A stretch of DNA of 64,000 bases from contig CM025849.1 in assembly GCA_003952965.2 (NCBI GenBank), forward strand, positions 3,215,726 to 3,279,725, written 5' to 3'. The notes under the pieces were generated by a model. The model saw only the letters and a list, made by a program, of their open reading frames with translations, was not told the DNA's origin and did no database searches. Both the position numbers and the translations under genes were made by a program. This document shows, piece after piece, positions 41,618-52,949 of this stretch (the stretch's first letter is position 1; every line of letters begins with the position of its first letter). The DNA comes from Morella rubra (Eukaryota > Streptophyta > Magnoliopsida > Fagales > Myricaceae).

Positions 41618-43278
41618 CATTTCTTGGCTTTTGAAGCATCGCGGCCAGCTGCTTAGTACATTTGTATAATCTTCTGCTTGACTGAACCAATAGCTCCTTT
41701 AATAATGGTGCTTCGTTTTCATCAGAGAGAGCCTATGTCTATCAGATTTTAATAATTGGGTCAATGAGAGCTTAAAGTATGAACGTCGGGCTCAAATATT
41801 TGGGCCTATGAAGCCCAAGAAGAGATATAAGATTGTGGTAGCCCTTTACGGCCCAGTGGTGCCCATTTTAAGGCAAACAAAGTTTGTTTAATGGGACCCA
41901 CCACCCTTATTTGGGTGGTATTACAATATGTTCAAGAAAATAAAAGGATTAATTCGAACTGAATTTTAAAATCCAAACATAGTGGATTTTCTCAAGCAAA
42001 CTTTTATAAATAATAAAAAAAGAGGAATTTTATGATAAATCCTCGTGCTGGTCGATCCTTTATTTGAAGATATTAAAAAATAAATAATTAAAATACAAAC
42101 ATATAAAATTTTTTTCTTTTTCTTCCATGTTAGATGGTATCATACATTCTTACAAGAAATATGCTTTTTTCCTTTTGGGCCACAGAAAAAGTAGCCAAGT
42201 GAGAGTGAGGAGAGCCAATATGGTTTTCAAATTTTATGGCAAGAAACCATGTGATCATCAGTGGGTGAATCAAATTATGAGACACATATTGGAATTTGGA
42301 AGAGTAGCTGTCACATAATGTAATTAACAAGAGCATTAAAATAGTTTTTGCCTTAACTAGTACACTGTGCACCCACTTCCACAGTCTATTACCTATTCCC
42401 CTATTCTCTTGCTTTTAATATTTGAAAAAAAAACATTTTCCCCTCTATCTTAATTTTAGATAACAGCTCCTTGCAGTTGCCACTGTAGTTTTTTTTTCAA
42501 CTTAAAAAAAAAAGAGGACTTTTTTTTTTAAAAAACTTATTGTTGTCTAACACTACAAAGGCCTATTAAATAAAGCACCTATCATGATCTTGGACAACAT
42601 ATGATGAAAGCTTAATTTTTTGCACAATTGATTTCAAGTAGCCATTATATACTAAGAAAAAGTAAAATATAAACTCACATCTCAAGAAGGAAAAAAAAAA
42701 TATATTAAAAGGTGGCATTAATTAAAATAATAAAACCTGATGATGTCAATTATTAAATTATCGCAAAAAACTAAATGATTGGCTATGCACATGATATATA
42801 AGTAAATTTTAAGTACGTGGAATATGTAAGAAGAATAATTTTTAAATGAACTTGTATTGATCATATTGTATATTAAATTCGAAATTTCTGAAGTTATTGC
42901 TTTAAAATTAATAAATAAAGCCTCATTTTACAGTTATGCAGGCCTCAAATTCTATTAACCGGAGCCAGCCGCGTCGCTAAGCTGTGGAAAGGGTGCGAGG
43001 TCTGATAGGTTGCTATAGCAATACGCGTGCAAGCAAAACAAGAAAAATAGATAGATACTTGGAAGTGGTTAAAAAAATGTGGATGGTTGAGCAATAGAAA
43101 GTTAAAAAGTAAAGTTTTTTGGTTGACTTTTTGTTTTTCTCTTTCTGATCATATACTTGTGAGTTCATTAGAGGATGGTTGGACGTGATAAATAGGTTAG
43201 AAAGTCCAGAAGTGGAGGAAAAAGAGAAGCAGAATAAAAGGGCAAGCAGATCATATAGAGTGGCAGAGCCAGATCCCG
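41618..43278. other. Spacer between the P450 genes
   Basis: It includes the 3' UTR of gene A and the promoter of gene B. It is AT-rich with several poly-A/T runs. No other gene recognised. Confidence 0.5.
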
Positions 43279-46050
43279 ATGATGGCGGCGAATATTGTCA
43301 TAACGGTGGTTTTGGGAGGGTTTATAATGTTATTGGTGCATCTCTGGAACCTTGCGATATTAAAGCCAAAACTCCTAAGAGCAAAGCTTCAAAGACAAGG
43401 GATAAGAGGCCCTTCTCCTTCGTTTCTCCTTGGAAATATTCCTGAAATAAACAGACTTCAGCTTCGACTTCATTCAAGTACACCACCGACTGCTACAGAG
43501 GACATCCTTGAGGCCATTGCTCATGACTGGCCTTCCTCTCTCTTCCCACATTTAGAGCAGTGGAAAAACGAATATGGTGCTGTCTTTTCCTCCTCTCTCT
43601 CTCTTTCTCTCGTGCATTCATGAACTCGCAGTACTGCGCACAGTTTCCATCATTGCTCATCTATTAGGTATCGGTGGCAGGGCCAGTATTCGTGTATTCA
43701 ACGGCAAACATGCAGCGACTATATGTAACAGATGTAGAGCTGGTGAAGGAAATCCGTATGAGCACTTCTTTGAGCCTTGGGAAGCCTTCTTTCCTTGCCA
43801 AATATCTCGGGCCCCTACTAGGCCGAGGCATTATCTCGTCGAATGGCTCAATTTGGGAGCACCACAGGAAGACTATTGCTCCCGAATTGTACATGGAGAA
43901 GGTCAAGGTAAATCTCTGACAACCTACAATTTTTGGCATTGTATTTCTGAAAAGAGATACCCTTTTCAATAGGGCATGGTGAACCTGATGGTGGACTCAA
44001 CAACTTCAATGCTAAGAACGTGGGAGCGTAGAATCGGACATGAGGGAGGGATTGCAGTCATTACAATCGATGAGGATTTGAGAAGCTTAGCTGTGGATAT
44101 TATATCAAGGGCTTGCTTTGGAAGCGACTATTCGCAAGGGGAAGAAATATACTTAAAACTCAGAACGCTTCAGACAATCATGTCGAAGAGAAATTTTGGA
44201 ATTCCTGGCATTAGGTATTGATAATATATTTCAAATTAAATTGCCTCATAAACTTGAAGACCTTGACATTCAAAAGCTCCAGTTTTATTCTATCCTACGA
44301 CGGAGAAACTGATATATATTTATTATCAACATCTGATTTCTGCTAGATTCTTGCCGACCAAAACTAATAGAAATATATGGAAAATCGAAAAAGAGATCAA
44401 CTCGATGATACTGAAGGTGTTGAAACAGCGTACGGAAGAATCGTATGAGAAGGATCTTTTGCAGATCATCCTCGAGGGTGCCGAAAGTTGTAATGAAGAC
44501 GACGACCCGTCAATAAAAGTCTCTAGCGACAAGTTCGTGGTGGATAACTGCAAAAACATATACTTCGCTGGCCAAGCCACCACTGCCATCACGGCCTCAT
44601 GGAGCTTGATGCTACTAGCCGCACATCCTGATTGGCAAGCTCGTGCTCGTGCAGAGGTGCTTGAAATATGTGGGAATAAGCCACCAGATGCCGACAAGCT
44701 GCGGGACATGAAAACGGTATACATGTCGTGCTCCATAACTTATGTTTCTAATTACTGCATTAATTATTAATTGATATTAACTATATATAACTCTTAGCGC
44801 GTTATAGCTGATTATGATCTTTGCAATAAGTGGATGGTTGTGAGGTGTTAGATTTGTAGGAAATGATCCCCTCCGTCCAATTTGACTCATTCGAAAATGA
44901 GTCCTTAAGAGCCAATACATAGTGCTCTCCTCCTAATATCTTGTCCCTTATATATGTCCAGTAGAATCTAATATATGCAGCTTTGCCTGAAACAATTTTA
45001 AGAAAGGAGTTTGGTTATTGTGCTAAGCACTATTGTGCTGAGCATGTTGAGATTAAAAGCTTCAAAATTTAATAGTCCAACTCACACCACATTAATTAAA
45101 ATATTTTGAATATTTTAAATGATGTGTTTAACTACAGTCGTCGGATTTTCAGATTTTAATTTTAACTGTCGCTCAGTATGCTCAGCATAATAACCGAACT
45201 CGAAAGAATGAATCTCATTCCCGTTAAGGGTATCTTCTGACATCTCCAAGGGAAAGTGACTTCGAGTGGCAGCAATAGATTTGGTAGTTTGGGGCGTAAG
45301 AGGAAGCAAACTATATTTTTCTAGAAAAATACATACAACATACAAATAATGGGGCCGGGACCCGGGAACAGTCCACCGGGAGGAGAGAGGGAATGGAGGG
45401 AACTGCCGTCGGGAACTGCAGTCGAAAACAGAGGGAAAAAGCAGTTAAGGGTTGGGTGTCTAGAGAAACGGCAGAGTACTCCGTATTTGTAGACTCTTCC
45501 ATTTTTGGTTGAAGAAGTTTCCACTACAGAATCGAAGTTGAAAGTTATGCATTGATGGGATCTAAGACATGGCACACCCTCGTATTGATAGACGTCCACG
45601 AACTGATCTTATATTTGTTGGCAGCTGAATATTGTGATCCAAGAGACACTGCGTCTCTTCCCACCTACTCCTTTGGCGATGAGAGAGGCCTTGGAAGATA
45701 TCAAATTCAAAGATATTACGCTACCGAAGGGTATAATCATGGAGATTCCGATACCAGTATTACATCGGAACCGCGAGCTGTGGGGGCTTGATGCACATAA
45801 ATTCAATCCGGAAAGATTTGCTCATGGAGTACTTGGGGCTTGCAAGAATCCACAGGCTTATATTCCGTTTGGTGTAGGGTCTCGCGTCTGTGTTGGACAA
45901 CACTTCGCCATGACGGAACTGAAGGTGATTTTGTCTCTCATTCTATCCAAGTTTTGCTTCTCACTGTCGCCAGCATACCGCCACTCCCCTGCTTCTCGGT
46001 TGATTGTCGAACCTGAACATGGAGTAAGTCTCCGTTTGTGGTCAGCCTAA
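43279..46050 (+). CDS. Cytochrome P450, CYP714-type (gene B), altered I-helix
   Basis: Five exons, 43279-43576, 43681-43907, 43973-44214, 44347-44716 and 45625-46050, give 520 residues. Exons 2 to 5 have exactly the lengths found in gene A, showing a tandem duplication. The hydrophobic anchor, GPSPSFLLGN hinge, ETLR K-helix and FGVGSRVCVG haem loop (Cys about 468) are present. The I-helix motif reads FAGQATT: the acidic residue that normally precedes the conserved threonine is alanine (about residue 333). The first of two adjacent ATGs is used (43279 or 43282). Introns 1 and 3 are short; intron 4 is 908 bp and contains a MITE. The reading frame is intact, so the gene may be expressed, but its activity could differ from gene A. 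Confidence 0.92.
45007..45201. mobile_element. MITE in intron 4 of P450 gene B
   Basis: The ends GAGTTTGGTTATTGTGCTAAG and the complement of ATGCTCAGCATAATAACCGAACTC are inverted repeats of about 30 bp. A 5-bp direct repeat, GAAAG, flanks the element (45002-45006 and 45202-45206). It is 195 bp with no coding capacity, and explains part of the larger intron in gene B. Confidence 0.7.
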
Positions 46051-46650
46051 CATTGCATGGCTTTGAGAAAGAAAGGCTTTGCTGGACAGAAAACTAAACA
46101 TGTACAAGTGATCTTTGAATTATGAGCCATCTCTATATACTAGTAAAAAGAAAATTTGTCAAAAAGCTACATAACATTCGTTTGTTGATTTTAGTTTTTA
46201 GACTTGTAGTTTTAATTTTTTTGGTTTTGGGACATGTAATTTGACACATTGAAAGAGCCAAAGATCAAGAAACAGAACAATCACTGAGGTGGAGAACTCC
46301 TCCACCTTTGAGGAGAGGAATCAACGTGTAAAACAATTAATAGTTTGGAATACAATGTATCACGCTTAGTAGTTTGTTGAGCAAATTGTAAAATATGTGA
46401 TAGTTAAAGGGTGCAAAATAATTTCTGCTTTGATTTTTGTTTATACATTGCCATGTCAATATTTTTTAGCGCTGATTTGCTGAAAAAGTTAATATGATCT
46501 TGATTTCAACTTGTATTAGATAAGAAGTTCAAAATCAATTTTAAAAAATAGTAACAAAGATCATAAACCAAAATAGGAAAAACACAATATGTTATTTACT
46601 AATTTGGGTAAAAATTCCCTAAAAATCTCAATATACCACCATGCAAAAAT
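46051..46650. other. Spacer downstream of P450 gene B
   Basis: 3' UTR of gene B and AT-rich DNA. No gene seen. Confidence 0.5.
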
Positions 46651-47897
46651 CAGTGGCGGAACCAGGAATGAAGTTGAAGGGAGTCAAACTCCTAAAGAAA
46701 AATGACAAAAAAAAAAAAAAATTACTACGTAATGTAAAAAAATATTTAGAGTTAAAATATAAAAATTAAGGACTAAAAACACTAAAAATATTAAAAACTA
46801 GACGAGTCTACATTGGCTGGCTTTTTTTATCAAAAACTTATTCATTATCTAAATAAAATAAAACAAAACAAATTCATCAATATAATTTCATAACCTAATC
46901 AAGTTTCACACCCTAGTCTAATCACAATTTCAATATAATGCACAATGCAACACAGCCTAAAATAAATTCATCACAAATTCACAAACATTTAAAATCCTAA
47001 TAAAAGATTCACAAATTCATTAATAATTCATCACATTATTCATCACAATATCATCAATAATTCATCCTTATCAAATTCATAATCAAATTCACAAACCCAG
47101 TCAAATTCATAATCTATTTAATAGAAAAATAATCAAATTCACAAATTCAAAATCAGAAAAATAATCAAATTCACAAATAATAGCAATCAAATACAGTCAA
47201 ATTCATAATCACATTTAATATAAACATAATCAAATTCAAAAATTCATAACCAAATTCACAAATTACTATTCAAATTCAAATCCATTTAATAGAAAAATAA
47301 TAAAATTCACAATAATCTAACTGTTTTATCATTTATGGTGATCGGTGTACCTAGAGGCTAGAGAGAGAGAGGAGAGCCGGAGAGAGAGAAAGAGGCAAAG
47401 TTGGAGCCTTGGAGGAGGAGAGGTAGAGAGAGAGAGGGGGAGAGTGAGAGAGGGAAGTTGAGGGGGAGAGGCAGGCCAGAGAGAGAGGCAGAGTGAGAGG
47501 GGGAGGCTGCCGCTGGAGGCTGGGGTTGGCCGGCGGGAGGTGGAGGCTGCAAGCTGGCAGTTGGCGTCGGGAGGTGGGGAGCAGTCGAGGCGTCGAGCAG
47601 AGTGAGAGAGCCGAAAGGGTGAGCGTCGAGGAGAAGAGGGATATTGAGGGGGTGGGGGCCGAATTAAACTAGGGTGAAACGCGCTATTTCGCCTTGTTTT
47701 TTTTTTTTAAACCAGAGGTTGAAATGGCGCCGTTTCACCCTTTGAGAATTTTTTTTTAAAATAACGGGCTTGGGCTGTTGGGGGGTGGGCGAGCAGTTTG
47801 GGCTTGGGGGGCGGGCTGGGCTTAGCACTTGAAAAAAAAAATTCAAAAAATTTTCAAGGCGATGGGGGGCTGTTGTCCTTATGTAGTTCCTCCCCTG
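46651..47897 (+). mobile_element. Second hAT-family element (degenerate)
   Basis: It begins CAGTGGCGGAACCAGGAATG and ends AGTTCCTCCCCTG, an imperfect complement. It shares the internal order of the element at 5777: an AAAATGACAA-type start, a TTAGAGTTA/AAAACTAAAA block, a GA-rich tract (about 47360-47500), a GC-rich part, GTGAAAC/GTTTCACCCT words and a GGGCTTGGGC-rich end. The flanking 8-mers (GCAAAAAT and TTTGTGTA) do not match, so the target duplication is lost or was never symmetric. No transposase. Confidence 0.75.
47358..47500 (+). repeat. GA-rich low-complexity block
   Basis: Imperfect GAGAGA/GGAGAG purine tract in the second hAT-family element, equivalent to 7074-7250. Confidence 0.8.
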
Positions 47898-48368
47898 TTT
47901 GTGTAGGTAGTAGAACAACGAATAGAATACAACGGAAGGATTCTTCACTGTAGATACAAGCATATTGAAGGAAATCTCTGTCTCTCCTCAATTATATGGG
48001 CTGAAAATAATCTATAGTTAATCAATCACATCAAGTCAGAATAAAATAAATAATTTTTTATGTCAAAATTTCCTTCAATGTGAAGAAGAAAAATTACGAG
48101 ACCTAGTCCAATCAAAATCTCCACTATCAATTGAATAATGAGAATACAATATCTTTTCTAGTCACAACTAGAGACTACAATAAATATATCTTCAAGATGA
48201 CAACAATCTTGACAAATACAACAAGAATTAGAGGGAACATACTAAACTCGCAATTATTGTACGTTCACGGACACGAACCCCAGTTTTTGAGCTTGAAATC
48301 TGATCTCTACGTTAAGATTATAGCTCTGTGTCGTAAACTTCTCCAAATTTTAGCTTGATTCGATTGCA
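47898..48368. other. Spacer
   Basis: AT-rich. A 75-codon frame (48131-48358) has no recognisable content and is not called. Confidence 0.45.
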
Positions 48369-49328
48369 AAAGAAGTGAGATCAAAGATTTGATGAAACCT
48401 AGGCGTGAATGAAAAAAAAATCCCTTCTTTTTTACTACTTCCTCTCTCTCATCTATTGTAAAATACAAAATTCCTCCTTAAGGTTAAAAATTAAAGCCCT
48501 ACTAAACTTTAGGCCTTAGTAAAAGATCTCACTTAGACTTTTCTCCACATGGAAAGAATTAACCCAACAATAATTGAAGAATCAATGACCAAAAATATCT
48601 GTGGAAATGATTGCCAAACAAATATACGTAGTGACAGCATAAGAGTGAGCCAAATAAACCTCACACAGGTCCCATGAGATTTTACAAGCAGCATGCATGT
48701 GTTCCTTGTGTCACATTTTATAAGGTAGAATATGATTCGATTGAGGCACTTATAAAGCAGATTGAACCAGATTAGAGAGCCAAATTGCTATTGAGGTTGG
48801 ATATTCTTGCAGATTTATGAGTATATTTCTCCTAATGAAAAGAAGCAGCAAGTGGTAAACATCGAGGCAGCAGATAAATGATCATTGTGGATATATAACT
48901 CCGGCACTGATTGACCAATCCAAGTAAAACGCGTGCTAGCATGCAGCTATAATATAGGAATATTGGCCCAGCAACCAGAGAAAGTTTACTCGTGCCTCGC
49001 GTTTTCTATCAAGTGTTGCGGGTCCACGAGTTTCTTTTTTTCTAAGCCGGGTCCACAAGTTTCAATAATTAAAAAGCTGTGTACTTGATAAACGACAAGG
49101 ATAATTATATATGAGGTGGAGGGAGGGTTCAGTTTGATCCGTGTTGAAAAGTCCATGCAGAAATCATTAATTAATTATTATGATTCAGTTCGGATGACGA
49201 CAGCAGGTGTTGTGGCTACTAAGCCTACTATAGCATTTAATCCTTAAGATTGGTGACTGCCATTAGAATGGTTATACTACTTTCGACAAGTGTGTGAATT
49301 TTCCATCACTTGTTGTGCATCAAAGATA
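48369..49328 (+). repeat. Large direct repeat flanking the PGG gene, left copy
   Basis: About 960 bp that recurs at 50535-51438 in the same orientation, from AGGCGTGAATG through AATATCTGTGGAAATGATTGCC and GTGCTAGCATGCAGCTATAA to CACTTGTTGTGCATCAAA. The copies differ by small indels and substitutions. Neither has TG/CA ends, a primer-binding site or a polypurine tract in the right place, so I read this as a segmental duplication and not an LTR pair. Confidence 0.85.
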
Positions 49329-49753
49329 TAACACTGGTTTAAGAAATGTTTGATGCAGTTGAAATCGTAAGTAGGGCTCGTCTTCTTTTATCATTAATGT
49401 CAGATCGATTCACCAGGATGGCAGCCATTAAAGTAATTGCAAGCAACCCAAGGGGTTAGGCTGGTGGTCAAGATCGATATTTATTCAAATAATACATTCA
49501 TTTTGTAGCAACCTTACTAGCTCTGCCTAGAACTAATAGGGAAAAATACAAGAAAATAAATGTTACAAGAAAAGAAAGACAGAAAAGGCAAGCAAAAGTT
49601 CTAGTACTAGCCAGCTACTATATATTTATCAACGGATCAACCTAAACTTATTTACAATATATTTGAAAGTGGTTCCAAATCGAGCATCTTATTTAGGAAG
49701 CCCCAGTCGCAGAGGTTGATAATTCTATATGAATCAAAGTAGATGCTGGCGTA

Positions 49754-50359
49754 CTACGTCAATTCAGTTTCAGCTTTCTCTGCTGTCGGTACTTCGTCGC
49801 CTAGCTCATGCTTAGAGTGAAAGCTACGTCTGATCGTACCGATCGTCCAGGACAACGACCAGATAAGTGGCCGAATCACGATAGGCAGAACTGCTACAAG
49901 GGAGATGAAACGAAACTGCGTAGTTTCATAAGGAGTAACGCAGAAAATTGCAGCTGCATAAGTCCCAGCCATTGAGACAGCGGCGACTAGTACTTCTAAG
50001 AAGTAAGGGTACCCAAAAGTAAGACATAGCAAGAGATAGGTTGACGAGGAAAAAGCCAAGGTGTTACATATCAAGAAAAAATGGAAAGCCACCGGTTGAG
50101 AAGAGTATATGGCTCGTCCCGCAACATGTCTTGATTCTTCATCGTCTTGCCAAACTCCGCCAGGAGGAGCGACTCCCGCTTGAAACGTCACCGCGGCAAT
50201 CAAAGCAGACGCCACCAGCAGATTACTACGGATCTCGTTTGGAGGCTCCGCATCCTTTCCAATAAAAGGCAGCGAGGTAGGGACAACAAGTTTTCGAAGG
50301 AGATGAGTCAATCCGCTACCCCTTCTACCAGGAGAACCTGCAGGAGGCTTAATTAGCAT
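49754..50359 (-). CDS. PGG-domain membrane protein
   Basis: A single-exon frame of 201 residues. Residues about 44-70 carry the PGG signature (NLLVASALIAAVTFQAG followed by VAPPGGVWQD), the first of four predicted membrane segments (about 46-62, 91-112, 117-138, 150-172). The C terminus is cytosolic-type and charged. Plant PGG domains usually sit at the C terminus of ankyrin-repeat membrane proteins (ACD6/ITN1 type) linked to stress and immune signalling. Here no ankyrin repeats are visible in the frame or upstream, so it is a stand-alone PGG protein or the last exon of a larger gene. It lies between two direct repeats. Function is inferred from the domain only. Confidence 0.8.
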   Translation of the reverse strand: MLIKPPAGSPGRRGSGLTHLLRKLVVPTSLPFIGKDAEPPNEIRSNLLVASALIAAVTFQAGVAPPGGVWQDDEESRHVAGRAIYSSQPVAFHFFLICNTLAFSSSTYLLLCLTFGYPYFLEVLVAAVSMAGTYAAAIFCVTPYETTQFRFISLVAVLPIVIRPLIWSLSWTIGTIRRSFHSKHELGDEVPTAEKAETELT

Positions 50360-50534
50360 TTCTCACAACTCACAAGCACTGACAAGGCCTTTTGCTCCTA
50401 AATTTTTGAGTAGATAATAGGTAAACCTGCTAGCTTTAAGTAATTATCCTCTTTTATAGAGTCGTATATACTTGAGGTTGAAAAAAGACAACACACTAGG
50501 TTCCAATTCAGAAATGATATAAGACCGGACTACA

Positions 50535-51438
50535 GAAAAAGTGAGATAAAGCTTCGATGAAATCTAGGCGTGAATGAAAGCCCTTCTTTTCTATTATTTC
50601 TCGCTCTCATCTGTTGTAAAATACAAAATTCCTTCTTTGGGTTAAAAATTAAAACCCTACTGAACTTTGAACCTTAATAAAAAGACTACTTAGACTTTCC
50701 TCCACATAGAAGGAATTAACCCAACAATAATTGAAGAATCAATGACCAAAAATATCTGTGGAAATGATTGCCAAACAAATATACGTAGTGACAGCATAAG
50801 AGTGAGCCAAATAAACCTCACACAGGTCCCATGAGATTTTACAAGCAGCATGTGTTCCTTATGTCACATTTTATAAGGTAGAATATGATTCGCTTGAGGT
50901 ACTTATAAAGCAGATTGAACCCGATTAGAGAGCCAATGAGGTTGAATATTCTTGCAGATTTATGAGTATATTTCTCCTAATGAAAAGAAGCAGCAAGTGG
51001 AAAACATCGAGGCAGCAGATAAATGATCACTGTGGATATAAAACTCCGGCACTGATTGACCAATCCAAGCAAAACGCGTGCTAGCATGCAGCTATAATAT
51101 AGGAATATTGGCCCAGCAGCCAGAGAAAGTTTACTCTTGCCTCACGTTTTCTATCAAGTGTTGCGGGTCCACAAGTTTCAATAATTAAAAAGCTGTGTAC
51201 TTCAAACGACAAGGATAATTATATGTGAGGTGGAGGGATCATGAAGGGTTCAGTTTGATCCATGTTGAAAAGTCCATGCAGAAATCATTCAATTCTGATG
51301 ATTCAGTTCGGACGAGAGGTGTACGTCATGTGGCTACGATAGCATTTAATCCTTAAGATTAATGACAGCCATTAGAATAGTTATACCACTTTCGACAAGT
51401 GTGTGAATTTTCCATCACTTGTTGTGCATCAAAAGATA
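50535..51438 (+). repeat. Large direct repeat flanking the PGG gene, right copy
   Basis: The partner of 48369-49328. Its right end coincides with the left end of the Mutator-like element at 51441: the shared word GTTGTGCATCAAA runs directly into the terminal inverted repeat. The left copy continues past that point with unrelated sequence. Confidence 0.85.
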
Positions 51439-51440
51439 AA

Positions 51441-51668
51441 GGGTTAATTATAAAAAAACCCCTCGAACTTTCACACTTATCCCATTATCCCCCCTAATCT
51501 TTAACTCGTGTCAACCCGCCCCTCAAACTTTCTTAAACGTTTCAGTTTGATTTTTGACTTGAATTTAACGATACGTACTTCTTTTTCCGTCACACGTGAT
51601 AAACACGTGAGCCCCTCATATGTAGAAGACCAAAATGCCCCCAGAAATCCACTTATGCATTGAACTAA
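51441..51668 (+). repeat. MULE terminal inverted repeat, left
   Basis: About 228 bp, complementary to 59776-60000 with few mismatches. Includes an internal palindromic ACACGTGATAAACACGTG segment with two CACGTG-like cores. Confidence 0.92.
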
Positions 51669-52485
51669 GTCAGACAAAGCAAAAATAGAAACCCATTGTT
51701 GTTCGAAGCGTAAACACGTCGACCTCCATTGCAAAACCAGATTTTCCACCGAGGCTGTTGGAACTCCATGCAAGGTTTGGTCAATCATTTTCCTTTGCAA
51801 TACCTCCATTATTCCTTCCCTATTCCCTTGAATTTGTTTGCAAATAGGTTTTATTTATGTTAGGGTTTGCGAATCTGCTATACAATGTGGGGAGCTGGTG
51901 ATTTGTTTGTGAATGGATACGGGGAGCTGGTGATTTTCCCCACATTGAGTGCTTATTCATCTTCTACAATTTTGAGGGCTTATTCATCTTCTTTATACTT
52001 TATTTCCAGTTCGAAAGTTTTGAAAGTAAAACTTCAAATCTGTTCTAATTTCTATTACTCTTTTCCACTTTGCATTGATATAATTACACGTCAATTTTCT
52101 ATTAATTGTTTGTACGTTTGTTTCTACTTTGATTCTGTTGTAAATCCTGTTAATGTTGTTTGAATCTCCATGCTTAATGAAATTATAATATTAATTACAT
52201 GTTTGGTACACTTTGCATCCTGAATTATATATTGGTGCATGAATTATATATGGTGGACTATTTAGTTTAAAAATATTGGCCATGTAGTTTTGATTTTCTT
52301 GGTGCTACGTTGGCTGAAATGGTAGGGTCTACTAGCTTAAATGTGGTATTCTAGTATACACTCATGAACAATGAATTTCATAGGTATTATATATCCGAGA
52401 TACTTGTTTTGTTCTAATTTATGTAATATATATATGTTTGTTAGCTAAGGGTTTTTTTATTTTTTGCAATCAACAGATCTTTGTC

Positions 52486-52949
52486 ATGTCTTCTTCCAAT
52501 AGTGTTTCGAGCTCTTGGGTTACAGAAAGTGGGGCAAGCTTTGGCAGCCCACAATGTTATTGTGGTGTCACAACCTACATGAAGACCTCGTATACGGAGC
52601 ACAATTTTGGACGTCGATTCTATAGTTGTCCGAACTATAAGATTAAACGTCCGTGTGGATTTTTTGCTTGGGTTGATCCTCCAATGTGTGAGCATGGGAA
52701 AAGGGTGTTGAAACGCATGCAAGATAGGCAAGAACGTTTAAATGTCGATAAAAAAGAAGTGCAAATCCTGAAGGAGGAGGTTGAAAAACAAAAGGATTTT
52801 CTCCAAAAACATCGCAGAATGAGAAGATGCATAAGGAAGAGGTTGAAAAATATCGCAAGCTTGTGAAGAAGTACAAGGTCGCTTTGACAGTGTTGTCAAT
52901 TGTTGTAGTATGTCTATTTTCTAGATTATTAGTTAGTTTGAAAAACTGA
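52486..52949 (+). pseudogene. GRF-type zinc-finger protein with coiled coil and membrane tail, frameshifted
   Basis: The ATG at 52486 opens MSSSNSVSSSWVTESG. The GRF zinc finger follows at about residues 24-62 (CYCG, HNFGRRFYSCPN, PCGFFAWVD) with the four zinc-ligand cysteines in place (24, 26, 48, 57). A basic coiled coil runs over about 75-109. Near 52818-52830 the frame shifts. The open frame ends early at 52866, while the adjacent frame continues the coiled coil (EKMHKEEVEKYRKLVKKYKV) into a hydrophobic segment (LTVLSIVVVCLFSRLLV) and a stop at 52947. The ancestral protein was thus GRF, coiled coil and C-terminal membrane anchor, about 153 residues. Its place inside the MULE suggests it is a passenger or accessory gene. 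Confidence 0.85.

Noticed and set aside
42127..42318. 63-codon frame between the P450 genes
   Set aside because: No recognisable content and AT-rich surroundings.
48369..51438. Possible LTR retrotransposon with ~0.9-kb LTRs
   Set aside because: No TG/CA ends, primer-binding site or polypurine tract, and the interior encodes a PGG protein, not gag or pol.
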